64,000 nt of DNA from Acytostelium subglobosum LB1 (taxonomy: Eukaryota; Evosea; Eumycetozoa; Acytosteliales; Acytosteliaceae), in assembly GCF_000787575.1 (NCBI RefSeq), contig NW_012236528.1:1276576-1340575 (forward strand), written 5' to 3'. Positions within the stretch are counted from its first letter, which is position 1, and every line of letters begins with the position of its first letter. Below, in pieces: positions 10,078-21,900 of this stretch. A program made the translations under genes and the position numbers. The notes under the pieces are model-generated. The model saw only the letters and a program-made list of their open reading frames with translations, made no database searches and had not been told where the DNA came from.

Positions 10078-11249
10078 ATGAATTTATTAATTCTATTTGT
10101 TTTATTTGTATCCATATTTGGACATTCACTAGGTTATGGTGAATCTGATCCAGATGGAAATCCAATATGGAGAGAACGTGAAAGTCATGTCATTACCAAC
10201 ACAATAAGAATGGGTAATTAATCATTATATCAATGAATCAATTGATCAATCATACTGATACTCATACTATTCAAATAGCACCACAAGACTTTGTTCCAAT
10301 GTATTATCCATCACATGTTGCTTCCAACTTTATGCAATATGTAATCTATCCACCTGTTGGTCCTCTATACTTAACATTGAATGGATCACGTGTTGCCAAA
10401 GCACACAGTGTAGACCTTGGTACCAATGGATGTTTCGAACACAATGACTGTAACGGTACCCTAGTCAGTCGTAGGTTCAACAAGTTCCTCAACTACTACT
10501 GTCTGGACAATGTAAGTACCATTGATGATCAGTCGGATCCAGTCCAATCATTCTAATACTGATATTATTAATGATGTTAGTGGTCCGAGAACATGGCACA
10601 AAGGATTGAGGATGGAAAGTATGCGACTTTTGGATTGTTATGTGAGACTACTTCAACTTGTTTCCCAGACTTGCAGAATGATGGACATCGATCAACTATG
10701 ATGAACCCAGACTTTAACTCAATGGGTGTTGGTATGATGTATGGACCCGATGTCTATACTCAGGACTTCTTCCAAGACAGGTGTTTGACATTGGACTATC
10801 CAGTTCACTCTGGTTCACATACCTACAACATCTCATCATCCTCATCCCAAGTGATCACTTTATACTACTTGGCAACATGGCATCATAACACAAGTGCACC
10901 TACTTCTGCCAAGTTGTTTGTCAAACCAAATAATGGTAGTTCATGGGTATCTGACCTAAAGTTACAACTTGGCAAGTCAAATGCTGGAACATACTTTTAC
11001 AAGACAGAGTCATTCCAAGAGTGCCAACAATACTACTTTGTATTTGAATTGGGATCAAAGACCTATCGCTACCCTGAGACTGGTGTGCTCCAGACCCTCA
11101 CCTTAGACAACCAAGAATGTCCATCATGGGTCAACACCAACTTCATCGTGGACACTGACCATCCATCATCTGCACCATCCATTCCAAGGTCGCACTCCAT
11201 AATCATCCTCGTCATCCTCATCATCCTCACCATCCTGGTCATCTTGTAA
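10078..11249 (+). CDS. secreted CAP/SCP-domain protein with hydrophobic C-terminal tail
   Basis: Exons 10078-10213, 10279-10511 and 10581-11249 give 345 aa. The start codon at 10078 gives a signal peptide MNLLILFVLFVSIFGHSLG. Residues of roughly 60-170 look like an SCP/CAP fold of the YkwD type: AKAHSVDLGTNGCFEHNDC, then WSENMAQRI, GHRSTMMNPDFNSMGVGMMY, and YTQDFF in place of the usual WTQ-FG. A beta-rich extracellular region with Cys pairs and N-glycosylation sites follows. The last ~20 residues (Ile/Leu/Val) are a GPI signal or membrane anchor. CAP proteins are extracellular; the function here cannot be inferred further. The family assignment rests on motif order rather than a search. Confidence 0.7.
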
Positions 11250-11253
11250 TAAA
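11248..11253 (+). terminator. poly(A) signal overlapping the CAP gene stop codon
   Basis: Stop and signal read TAATAAA. The convergent RhoGAP gene ends 50 bp downstream, so the two 3' UTRs almost certainly overlap. Confidence 0.5.
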
Positions 11254-11299
11254 GTACGTGCGTGTTGCTTTAATTTGATTGATTGAATGGATGGATTGG

Positions 11300-14200
11300 T
11301 TAATGTACAGAAGTGGCAGGTCTGCCCAGGTTGTTGGACGACGTCGGCACGAATATCTGTTCGTAGTGTAATACACAGAATGTGAAGAGTCCTGGGATGA
11401 GACCTTTGAGTGATTGAGCAAAGCATGTGGTCACATTGGCCAGCACCATCTTGTTGTGCTCGCTCTGCTCCGTGATCCTCTTTGCAAACCTGATCAAATG
11501 CTTCATCAAGTTATACTCATTCTTTGGTACCTGTTTGAACAACTCCATCACATTCACAATCTTGTCATCATCAGTTGATGACCTGTCGGCTGTTGAATGA
11601 TTGTGTTAGCGTGTGGGGGTTGGGGACGGAATGATTCCAAGTGTGATTGAACATACCTATGATCTCGGCAGAGACTATCCTTAGACTAATGGGAACAAGG
11701 AGGTCGGGTAGCTCGCGGAGATAGAGTTTGAGTAGGCCAGCAACGGCGTGTGTGTCGATCTTGTTGTTGGGCGAGAAGTCGATGGTCTCGCCTTTCTGGA
11801 GAATGGACTTCATCTCTTGGATCTCAGTCGAGCTGCCACTCATACGTAGGATGCCTTCCTCCTGGACATTGCGCTCGAGGAAGCCGATCATCTTGGTGAG
11901 GAATGATGGGATCTCGGCGCTGGGGTGCTCGCGCTGCATCACCTCCTCGAGTCGGATGCCAAACACGCCTGGGAATCGGATGGTACCAGCGACGCCGCCT
12001 CCGCCACCACTCTCACGCTTCCACTGGCCATGACCGTCATCTCGCATATGGCCTCCTTGCTTGGGCTTGGCGCTCTTTTTTGTGTCGTGTAGGATTGGCT
12101 TTGAAATCTCGTTGGGCTTGCGCTCGAACCAGGGGATGGCGCTCTCCAACACGCCCAACCACGCTTCCATGTCCTTCTGGTTCTCGAATGCCAACAGGCA
12201 CCAGATAATGGTTGGAGCGTTGCTTGAGGTATTGGCGCTGCCAGATGTGGGCGAGCCCGCTGGGATGGAGCCCGACGCGCTTAGACTTGTGGCGCCGGGG
12301 CCAGGAGTCGGTGAGGATGGGGTGTCGGTGGCTGCGACACCTGTGCTGCTGCCCAACTCATGTTCAGACGCTATTGACGTGCCAATGGATATGAAGAATG
12401 TCTTCTTCTTTGAAGAGTCTTGTGAGCTGGATACACTGATAGTTCGCTTGTCATTGAGATAAACGACGTCCAATGGCTCTTTGGACTTGTCATTCTTGAA
12501 CAGGAACAAGAAGTTGTCCTTCAGTGTGCCCAGCGCCTTCTTCTCCTGTCCCTTCTTCCATAGCTTCGAGCCAATCTGATACACGACTGGTGCAGCCAAC
12601 ACTGGATTGAGCAAGCTCTCAAACGATATCTTATGCTTGTACACCACACTCGCCAACTTCTTTGCGCAATCATCCTTTGTCAACAAGTAGTCCTCCAATC
12701 TCTTAATATTGAACCTAAAGTTATCATTCTTCTTTGTCAGTTCCGATGACATCTGTTGGTGATTGATTGATTGATGGGCGAGATTAATGTTAGTTTACGG
12801 GACGGAATGATTCCAGTGTGGTTGGTTGGTGAGTCCCCGCCATGCCTCTCCCATTGGGACCTTACCATGTTGGTACGCTTTAGTAGATTGTTGCTGTGGG
12901 CAGAGACGCGCGCGGCTGTCTTGTTCTGGTCGAGAAGTTCTTGCATCTTCTGGCGCATGAGCACCTGCATGTCGTAGCTGTTGGTCTGCTCGATCTGGAG
13001 TTGGACAATCGCATCCTGTAGCTGTGAACCAACCATTTGATTGTGTTCGATTATTTGATGTAGTAGTTCAATCTGACGCTGAGGAGTCTGTGATCGATCA
13101 ACACCTTGATGACCCTTGAACTCATAGGCTTGTGGATGGAAGAGTGTGTTGGGGATGGGTGATAGATGAGCGATGTTGCGCTCATCACTGCAGGCAACCG
13201 ACTGTGGTGAGGCACCTGGATACTCGACCGAGAAGAGCTCGGCGCGAGGCTTTCCCGACTGGTCCATCGCGCTGCTTGGGCCAAACTTGAGGGGGTGGCT
13301 GATTGAGCAGCGACGTGAACGCAGCCGCGGCAGCGTCCTGTTGTTGCTGGTTTGCCGAGCCTATGGCGGCACCGAGCACCCAAGGGTGCTTGAGAAGCTG
13401 TTCGGCAGAGGGACGTTCTAGAGGGTTGCGCGTGAAACATCCTTGAAGGAAGCTGGCCAGATCGCGGGACACACCCTTGGGCAAGTCCATGTGCCTCTTC
13501 TCGTCGACGATGCGTACAAGCGCCTCCATGGGCGGCAGTGTGGGGTAAGGCGGATGGCCCGTGACAGTCTCGACGATGGCACATCCCAGTGCCCATATAT
13601 CCACCTTGCTTGTGTAGTCGCGCATCAGTAGTAGTTCGGGTGCCTGCCAGTTCGGGTCGCCAACGAGTGAATGTCTATAGGTGCTACCCAGGGTGCTACC
13701 CAGGGCAAAGTCGCTGAGTTTAACTTGACCGGCCTTGCTCAACATTATGTTTGTGGCCTTGATGTTTCGATGAATGATGTCTTGTTGATGCAGGTAGTGC
13801 AGGGTCTCGAGCACCTGAGTCACATACTTGCTGAGAAGGGACTCGGGCACGGGTCCCAGGCGACGATGAATGTCCGCCAACGAGCCGTTTTCCACAAACT
13901 CCTGGACGACGCCGACCGTGCCATGGGCATGATCACCGCCTGCCACCAAAGCGATATATTGTACAATGTTCTGATTGAATGAAAGGGACTTGAGCACATC
14001 AAAGTCTTTGCGCAATGTACACTGCTGATTGTAATTCAGTCTATTTCCATCCATCATCTTCACGGCCACATGTTCGCTGGCGTCAGATACAATTGCCGAG
14101 TATGTGTTGCCATAGTATCCACAACCAAGTTGATGTACCAGTTGATATTTGCCCAATGTTGATATGTTGCCATGTTGTCCTTGGGTGTGAGCTGGACTCT

Positions 14201-14822
14201 GTCCTTGGACCTGGCTGTGGTTGTGGCTGTGACTGTGGCTGTGGCTTTGGCTTTGTGTGTGGCTGGGGGTTTGGCCAAGGAAGCTTCCATGTGACATTGA
14301 TCGCGGCGCTGGGAGTGGAGGTGGAGGTCCACGTGGAGATATGTTGAAGGTGAGCGGCGAACGGACTGGTGGAGTGGGTGGTGTGACTGGCGCACCCGTT
14401 TGGTTGTGTTGATTATGATGATGTCTGGCTGGTGTGTTTGCCGTGGCAGTGGCAGTGGCGGCAGACTGGTGTTGTTGTTGCTGCTGGCCTGGCATTGGTA
14501 TGGCAAAGTTTCGACGATTCCTTCTGAGTGAACGTGAGTGTAGACTTGTGGCGCTGTCATCTCCACCATCATCAGCATCCTCGACTGTTGTCACCACCCT
14601 CGTAGTGCTACTCTCATCGACAATAGTCACTGGCTCACTATAATGTTGATGTTGATCATCGTCCTCATCATCTTCATCGGCGTCGTAATGTTCGTGGTCA
14701 TTGTCATTGTCATAGACATCATTATCATCATCTCCGTCATCAACCTGTAAGAACTGTCTGACCTGGGTCTGCAGGGCAGACATCTCCTCTGCTGCGTTAT
14801 GTTTTGTTGGTGATTCGTCCAT
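11300..14822 (-). CDS. predicted pseudokinase - coiled coil - PH-like - RhoGAP protein (one apparent frameshift)
   Basis: Exons 12866-14822, 11657-12752 and 11300-11589 total 3343 nt, one base over a multiple of three. An acidic and Gln/His-rich leader is followed by an STE/MEKK-like kinase fold (GKYQLVHQLGCGYYGNTYSA, VAVKMMDG, APE as WQAPELL, DIWALGC). The catalytic loop reads HRNIKATNIML instead of HRD and the Mg loop SDFALG instead of DFG, so it is probably inactive. A Gln-rich coiled-coil stretch, a PH-like segment (GTLKDNFLFLFKN to WCLLAFENQKDMEAWLGVL) and a RhoGAP domain (GIRLEEVM, arginine finger in EEGILRMSGS, KLYLRELPDLLVP) follow. The kinase frame and the downstream frame meet at a C5 run (sense) at 13291-13295; four C would join them. 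Alternatively these are two genes, the second starting near 13267. RhoGAPs switch off Rho/Rac GTPases. Confidence 0.8.
11628..11638 (-). repeat. intronic palindrome GGAATSATTCC, copy 4
   Basis: Perfect copy in the last intron (11590-11656) of the RhoGAP gene. Downstream in the sense strand come GTCCCC, a C-rich run and CTAAC. Confidence 0.7.
12804..12814 (-). repeat. intronic palindrome GGAATSATTCC, copy 5
   Basis: Perfect copy in the intron 12753-12865 of the RhoGAP gene, followed in the sense strand by GTCCCGTAAACTAAC. The RhoGEF intron near 20,774 has almost the same flank with half a palindrome. Confidence 0.7.
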
Positions 14823-15326
14823 TAATATACAAATAAATAAATAAATAATATGTATGTTTGATTGATTGATTGATTGAGTGATTAATTGATTGATGGCTTT
14901 GGATTATTGGATAGGACTTGGAGTCGGCGGGTCCTAAAATATCTGTTTTGAGCGATGACACCACGCGTGTCGGATTGATTGAAAGATGGCTCGCTTTGTA
15001 GTTTGAGTATTGGAATAGTTTGGGACAGGCCACAATAACTACAACAACAACAGATAAAGGATGCAAATGTGTTGGAGTTGATTGAATGATTGATTAGTTT
15101 ATCACTTTATGTCTTAAGTATGTGTGTTTGTGTGTGTGTGATTGATCATGATCATGTGCCTTTGGACCTGTTTGGACCAATCCATTGTGTCCCCCACACC
15201 ACACTCCAGCCCATCAACAATCAACATTGGACCCTGTTCATTCAAATAATCGATACTAATTTTGATGATTGATCAAATAAACACCTGACATGGTTCAGGC
15301 GATGGTCGAGGCCAGCTTGACATCGT
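14823..15326. other. intergenic region between the RhoGAP start and the NLE1 3' end
   Basis: About 0.5 kb, AT-rich with (AATA)n and (GATT)n next to the RhoGAP start. TG-rich and GATCATGATCATG segments lie near 15,130. I see no gene. Confidence 0.5.
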
Positions 15327-15332
15327 TTTATT
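15327..15332 (-). terminator. poly(A) signal of the NLE1 gene
   Basis: AATAAA in the sense strand starts 3 nt after the TAA stop encoded by the tiny last exon. Confidence 0.5.
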
Positions 15333-15335
15333 ACT

Positions 15336-17115
15336 TTAGTTTCTCCATCTATGAAGTGCATCAAGTCAAAGAATGATGAGTTGTTTGGTTGAAGTTAGTT
15401 AGTTAGCATCATGGAATGATTGATTGAATGAATGAACGACTTACATTTTCAAAAGACGATCCTTTGATCCAGAGACGACACTATCACCATTTGGACTCCA
15501 ATCGACGGTGTAGACTTCGTCGGCATGACCTGGCAATTCGATGGTCATCTTCTTGGTCCTGATGTCCCAGATCTTGAGTGTGCTGTCTTTGCTGCCACTG
15601 ACCAGGAAGCGACTGTCACCCGACCAGCATACCTGGTAGACGGCGCCAACGTGGCCGCGGAAGTTGCCCAGGAACTTGCCGGTCTGGCCATCCCACAGCT
15701 TGATCGACTTGTCGAACGAGGCACTGGCAAAGTATCGGCCGTTGGGCGAGTATGATACAAGGTTGATGATCTGCTGATGGCCAGTGAGACGCGCAATCGC
15801 CGTCTTGGTCGAGGCGGGTGCCCACAGAATGACAGTAAAGTCGTCGCTGCCACTCACCATCAGATCGCCGCCGTGCTTGCCGCTCGACTTCTTGGCCTCC
15901 TCATAACGCTCGAGGGCACGCTGTTGTGCCGCCTCGATGGTCTCCTTGTGCTCGCCCGTGTGATCGAATGGTCCTGTGCGCAGGACATAGTCAGTGTTGA
16001 GCGCCAGCGTGTTCACCCAATGTGCATGGCCCTCGAGCACACGCACCAGCTTTCCATCATTGGCGTTGTACACTCTGATCGTCCTGTCCTGTGAGCCTGT
16101 ATATATCAGTCCTTCACCACTCCACTTGATGCATGTGACGCTCATCGTGTGACCAGACAACGTCATCAAACACTTATTCGACTCTGTATCCCAAATCTTA
16201 ACAGTTGAGTCCTTTGATGAGCTTGCCAGTCTTGTGCATTTTGGGTTGCTACATTGATTGATTGAGTTAGTGAGTGAGTGAGTGGCGAGGCATGAGAGGT
16301 CGAGGCGAGTGATCAAACATACATGTGGAAGGGCTCCCAGGCGAGACCTGTGATGAACTTGGTGTGACCTTTGAGCACGGCTCCCATCTGCTTGCCATTC
16401 GTTGGGTTCCATATCCTGATGTCGCCCTCCATACCAGCGGTCGCAATCTTGTTGTTGTCAGGTGACCATGCCACCTGTAGCACCCAGTTGGTGTGACCCT
16501 TGCAGGTCAGCTTGGGCGTCTGAGTGTTGATATCCCATATTCTAAGGGTTGTATCGCCTCCGACTGACGCCAGACCCGTGCCATCCGGACTGAATGCACT
16601 GTTTAACACAGCCTCTGTATGACCCTCCATCGACGAGCTACAACGCGTCACTGGCGTCACCCTAAACACAGCCTGAGGCTGATAATATATACTGATGGTC
16701 GTCTCATCCGACTGTCCCTCCAAATGATTCTTCAAATTAGACACAATCTCATTATCTCCAACAAAGAATGAGTATGGCATTGGTTCATCCTAAGTATGTA
16801 TGTAAGTGTTGTGTCAGTATCTATTTCATTCGTTCAATCAATCAAATGAATACAACAACAACATACATTATTCAACAGATTGTTGATTAATAGTTCGAGT
16901 TGTTCAGTTGAAACATTCTGTGAGATGTTTATGGGTGGACCAGTAGTCTCGCTATCATTATCACTGTCTTTATTCTTGAACTGTACGATCACATTCAATT
17001 GCCTATCGACTTGTTTCTGTTTCTCTGCTTCGGCCACAGTGGAGGGTACCTCCTCAGGCTTTGTGAAACCATACTTTCCCTTTGGGAAGTTCTTCTTTGC
17101 TGGTTTATCGTTCAT
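15336..17115 (-). CDS. nle1: Notchless homologue NLE1/Rsa4, WD40 ribosome-assembly factor
   Basis: Exons 16867-17115, 16323-16789, 15445-16248 and 15336-15348 give 510 aa. The N-terminal NLE domain (about residues 40-130, VIVQFKNKDSD to PYSFFVGDNEI) precedes eight WD40 repeats. The family-specific insertion RALERYEEAKKSSGKHGG sits before LMVSGSDDFTVILW. NLE1/Rsa4 binds the AAA ATPase Rea1/Midasin through its N-terminal domain and is stripped from pre-60S particles in the nucleolus and nucleoplasm. The last exon has only 13 coding bases including the stop; without it the last blade would end at LLKM, with it the protein ends KDRLLKIWRN, the normal WD40 ending. That exon choice is my inference from the GTAAGT donor, the TAG acceptor and frame. 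Confidence 0.93.
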
Positions 17116-17622
17116 TTCTATATTATATTATTATATATCTATCTATTTATCTGTATGTGTATATATACAATCAATCTAAATTAATATTATTAAATCAAAA
17201 GTTGAAGAAACGAACGAAAGTCTTAGAAACCCCTCATTCCAACTTTCTTTTCAAAACTTACCCTCGCACACATACCCTCGCGGACATTCCCTCTCAGACC
17301 ATAACAAGTTTTGAAGCCCCAGGACTCACACAACACTAACATAACAATCTGTTGTTATTAGTTATAACCTAAGTTGTTATAACATCCAATCAATCAATTT
17401 CCTCACCACCCACACCAGGCTAGGCATGACGTGACCGATCAGCCTATCAGGGAAATGGCTGCAAATAATGATTGATTTTGATTGGAGTTAGGGCATCCTA
17501 CAAGCCCTATGATCTCAGTCCTATTGATCGAACTGGTGGACCATCAAGACTTGGATGAGTGTCAATACATTCTCAATCATTCAATCATTCAATCAATCAA
17601 TCATTCAAACATACATACAACA
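17116..17622. other. divergent intergenic region between NLE1 and the unknown secreted protein
   Basis: Very AT-rich beside NLE1 (TATATTATTATATATC). At 17,260-17,300 are two copies of ACCCTCGC within a C-rich stretch like the telomere-like element found elsewhere. CAATCAATCATTC repeats run up to the plus-strand start codon; an in-frame upstream ATG at 17,482 would add a leader that hides the signal peptide, so the start at 17,623 is preferred. Confidence 0.5.
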
Positions 17623-18912
17623 ATGAACTTATATATATTAACTTTGTTCGTGTTGTTGTCTTTCGTCAACACTTCAAAGACATTGGAGTTCAATGGATTG
17701 AACGACTTACCAGTCGTAATGTTCAACACTTCAATCAATTGTAGTGATCCTAATGATCCATGTGATCTATTCGACCCAGCAAATTGGATTGGCGGTGTTG
17801 TGCCATCACCTTCGAACAATGGCCTAATAGACTATTCACCACAAACCATCAACAACAAATTAACTCAGTACATCAATGTCACCAACAAGTACTCATTCAA
17901 TTCAAACATTGGATCATTATCGGTCAAGGGTCCAAACGTGCAGCTTGGCGTCTATGGCTATATCTGGGCACATCAATCACTTGAGATTGTCGATGCCAAT
18001 GTGGTCAATGTCGACCCGCCAGGAATACGAGTCACAGGCGGCTTCCTACTTCTCGGCCAATCGACATTTAATGTATCGGCACTAATACTTGAAGGTTCAG
18101 TATTTGTGGATGTCTCGGCATCGTTTATGGTCAGCAACGAGTTCTTGCAGATCCTGCAGTCTGAAGAAGAGCCTACTCAGCAGACGGTATACTTTCAGTC
18201 GCAGCCAGTCTTCAAGGATTTGGGACAAGTATCATTTGAATGTCTAAACTCGACCTTCTACGCGGGCGTCAACATCATGGGTAGTACAGCTCCAGCCACA
18301 TTCAATCACACGATCTACCTGCACGGACAATCATCCATTGATTCGATCAATTTGTTCGACACTGCCAACTTGTATGTGATGGATGGTGCCAACTTGTTGA
18401 TCACCAATCAGCTCGATAGTGAGTCCGGTAGCAACATATATGTCAGCAATCTTGGCGCATTGGTTGTGGATGGTAAACAGCTCATCACTGGAGATGGTGT
18501 GACCATCAATGGATCAGTCACCATCAGCAATGGAGTGTACACTCCTGGCCAACACTCGATCATCACTGGCGACCTGATCCAACCCAGTGGCTTGGTAATG
18601 TTCACTAGCAACATCCAGAGTCTAACAGTGCAGGGTTCATTCAAATCATCAAGCATCGAGTACCTGGACGCCCTCACACCTGGTTTGGACCAGCAGCCAA
18701 TCTTGACCGTCGAAGGTGAATTGGTATCACAATCTGTACATGTTCAATTCGTCGCCACAAGTCCAAAGTCTGGTGATGCCTATGTCCTCATGTTCGCGCC
18801 AACCTATGACAATACGGCAGACTATGTCGTCAAGTGGGCCAACTCTTCAGTGGAGTTGAGATATAACATAACTTATAATGCCGGCAAGGTTATACTACAA
18901 TTCTCATCATAA
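17623..18912 (+). CDS. unknown secreted beta-repeat protein
   Basis: Single exon of 429 aa starting with a clear signal peptide MNLYILTLFVLLSFVNTSKT. The rest is rich in Asn, Val, Ser and Gly, with many N-glycosylation sites and a rhythm of short hydrophobic strands ending in polar turns (for example LTVQGSFKSSSIEYLD, ITGDGVTINGSVTISNG). This suggests a beta-helix or other beta-solenoid, such as a G8-like or adhesin-like extracellular fold. I do not recognise a named family. There is no membrane anchor at the C-terminus (VILQFSS), so it is probably released. It is convergent with the RhoGEF gene with 61 bp between stops. Confidence 0.7.
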   Translation: MNLYILTLFVLLSFVNTSKTLEFNGLNDLPVVMFNTSINCSDPNDPCDLFDPANWIGGVVPSPSNNGLIDYSPQTINNKLTQYINVTNKYSFNSNIGSLSVKGPNVQLGVYGYIWAHQSLEIVDANVVNVDPPGIRVTGGFLLLGQSTFNVSALILEGSVFVDVSASFMVSNEFLQILQSEEEPTQQTVYFQSQPVFKDLGQVSFECLNSTFYAGVNIMGSTAPATFNHTIYLHGQSSIDSINLFDTANLYVMDGANLLITNQLDSESGSNIYVSNLGALVVDGKQLITGDGVTINGSVTISNGVYTPGQHSIITGDLIQPSGLVMFTSNIQSLTVQGSFKSSSIEYLDALTPGLDQQPILTVEGELVSQSVHVQFVATSPKSGDAYVLMFAPTYDNTADYVVKWANSSVELRYNITYNAGKVILQFSS

Positions 18913-18922
18913 ATGACTTGTC

Positions 18923-18928
18923 AATAAA
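18923..18928 (+). terminator. poly(A) signal of the unknown secreted protein gene
   Basis: AATAAA starts 11 nt after the stop. The opposing gene's signal at 18955-18960 is only about 27 bp away. Confidence 0.55.
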
Positions 18929-18954
18929 GTTGAACTTAAAATACCTTTCCAGAG

Positions 18955-18960
18955 TTTATT
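18955..18960 (-). terminator. poly(A) signal of the RhoGEF gene
   Basis: AATAAA on the minus strand, 13 nt past the stop codon at 18974, facing the plus-strand signal at 18923. Confidence 0.5.
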
Positions 18961-18973
18961 GTTCGTTCCTTAC

Positions 18974-21900
18974 TTATACTACAACATCATCCTCATCACT
19001 CTCGTAGTAGATATAGTCATTGAAGTGGCTCTTCTTGCTCGCGCCAACACCACTGACTCCAAAATTTCCATTGGCCAGACTATTGCTACTGCTGCTGTTG
19101 CTGCTATCGATGCTCGCCATTGATGTCGTGGCAACACCCACAGCCAAACCTCTTTGTTCGATGAATGACTCGGAGCGTGACTTGTGCAGTTTGGAAGAAG
19201 ATGTGACATCAGCTGACTTGTCCTGGATGAAGTCCATCAGCACACCACTGGTGCGAAGATGTTCTTTCTGGAATAGGTCCTGGAGGAATACCTCGAGCAT
19301 CACACGACGTGACTCCACTGTGCTCGTGCCCAATGAGTTGATCAAATGTTTCTTTGGAAGCTCGCGAATGTCCACCTCGGGGAACTTCCTCTTTATCCTC
19401 TTATACAGTGAATCGAACTCACTGTATCTCTTGGCCGCAGATGTTATTTCGCCATTGCGTTCATTAGTAACATCGACAATATATACAGTGAATGGTTTCT
19501 TGCCTGGGACCTTCTTGCTCTCTGTCTTTTTGATCTTTACAATGTACTCTGCGCCCTCATCATGTTGAAGATGTTGCAGTGAAAGGTTACCCTGTGGATA
19601 AGTTGCGCGTAAGTAACATGGTGATCATTATCCAACTATGGCGTGGCCAAGCTACCCCACTTACCATTGATTGTAATTGTGGTTGTGATTGTGATTGATT
19701 GGATAGATTTGATAAGTCTGGTGAGGTCATTCCACGTTTGCCAAGCTTGCTCTTCTCGATGAAATCAATCATGGCTCTCTTCAATTGAGGCGTGTGGAAG
19801 GATAGCATGGCGGTCTTCTCGCCAGAGATCAGGTGGATGGCATTCTGTAACACCTGACTGTCATCTACATCCTTGACTCGTGTCTTGGCCAGCTGGAAGA
19901 AGTATCGCACCAGACATTTTGTCGAATCCTTGCGCTCAACAATCAACAATGCATCATTGAATGCGTAGTATGACACCTCTTCGAGATCCTTGGCAAAGCG
20001 ACTGTCCAGACGACAGATGTTGATGATGCCCTGCTTGATAAAGTGGCGCGATGGGTTGACCAGGTCGAACGGCTCCTCCCAGCCGGTGAGCGAGCGCTGG
20101 ATGTCCAGCACACGCGTCTGCGACTCGGAGAACTTGATCGAAGTGTTCACCTCATCGGCCACGGTCTGCACGTGCTTGAGAGCCGTGCCCAGGTCGTCAT
20201 AGTCGATATGATCGCGCCACGTGTGTCTGTACATGTCCTGCAGTAGAAGGATGTAGCGCGGTATGCGTTGGACGACTGTGATGAACAGGGTCTCGAGGCT
20301 CTGCTTCATTGGGTTCTCGGGATGCTCCAGACATGCCTTAATGAACATGCCAAACTTCTCCGAGCTCTTCTTGGCGCGCTGTAGGCACTCGATGGCTGCG
20401 TCATAGTTGAGGCAGTATGTCTTGTACAGCTTCAAGTAGGGTGCTAGCTTGACAAAGATGTCGCCAATCTTTTGATGTGAACTCCAGTGAGTGGCGCGTG
20501 CTCGCAGACTGCTCAGCAGCTCGGTGTTGAAGCGGTAGATCTCATTGACTGTTGAGAAGATCGTGTTGATGCTCTCCTGCGTCAGATAAGGGTTGGGTGA
20601 CACCTTCAAGTTCCACACCAGCTGCTGATAGAACACCTTCACAATCATCTCTATCGCCGCCACATAGTTCTCCTCTGTGGACAGTATCTCCTTGAAGCAT
20701 TTGTTACGATGTATGTTGTGTTTCACTTGTGATTGATTGATTGATTGAATGAGTGCGTGTTAGTTTATGGGACGGAATGTGTCTATGTGGAGTGGAGAGG
20801 GACATACGTCTGAGTTTCAACTCCCTGCGTGCGAGCCATCTACGGACATAGCATTGACACTTGATGATTGTTGGCTCGAGGTCGTCAGAGTCGTATTTGG
20901 AGACATCGACCTTGTTGACGACGGTGAGAAGTGGCTTGCGCTTGGGACGCTCGGCCTCATTCGATGCGTCGACCTTGGCCGACGACCAGGCCTTGGGACC
21001 AGCCTGTGCAGTCTCTTCAATCGCTCCAGCACCAGATATCTGTGATACATCAACCATTACACTATTCCTTGCACGACCAATATTCAATCCACCAATCACT
21101 GATGCTGGTCTGTTGGTCTGTCTCTTCTTCCAGATGTCTATCTGTGTAGTTGGTGGCTGTTCCTGTTGCCCCTGCACCAAGACTGGTGTAGACTCTTGTA
21201 CAAATTGATCCTCAAGCTCATCCAACTGATTGAGTAGTTGTTCCTTGATGGCTGATGGTTCATCATCCACATTCACCTCCTCTGCTGTCTCCATGTAGTA
21301 ACCTTGAATAGACTCCTCGATTGCGTAGAGTTTTGTTGCCATAACATCCTCCTCCACAGCAATCAACTGATGATGTTGAATCTCTGGCTGTTCCTCCTTC
21401 TCCTCAACTACTACTTCATCGACATGTTGATGTTGTATCAGTTGATGTTCATCTTGTTGTTGTGTTGCCTGCTCCTGTTGTTGTTTGGCTTGCTTCACTT
21501 TGAAATAATGTAATATGTCCTCTAACGACTCTTGATGGGTCAGAATGGGTAATGTCGATGTAGTTGTTATGTCTGTGTTTGTGTCTGTGGATGTGGCTTG
21601 TTCAATGATTGGTGTTTGTTCAATCTGTGGCGGTATTTGTTGTGGCTCTTGTTCTGGTAGTGGTTGTGGCTCTGGTAGTGGCTGTGGCAGTGGCTGTGGC
21701 AGTGGTTGTGGCTGATCATCTGTGACCAGTGGTGATGATGTTTGGATTGGTGTTGGTGTGGCTTCATCATTGGAAGGTGATTGCGATGATGATGATGACG
21801 TGGAGATGGTGGATGTAAGTGTGAGTGCGGCATCAAGCTTCAGGAGGTTTCCAATCCTTGTGGCATGTAGCTCGCTACGAGGCTTTGATGGTGCTGGTGT

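Noticed and set aside
11166-11426. 86-codon minus-strand frame across the CAP/RhoGAP convergent junction
   Set aside because: It reads antisense through the CAP tail and out of frame through the RhoGAP end.
17482-17622. Upstream in-frame start for the unknown secreted protein
   Set aside because: The extra 47 residues read CAAT repeats (NHSIIQSINHS) and would bury a very clear signal peptide.
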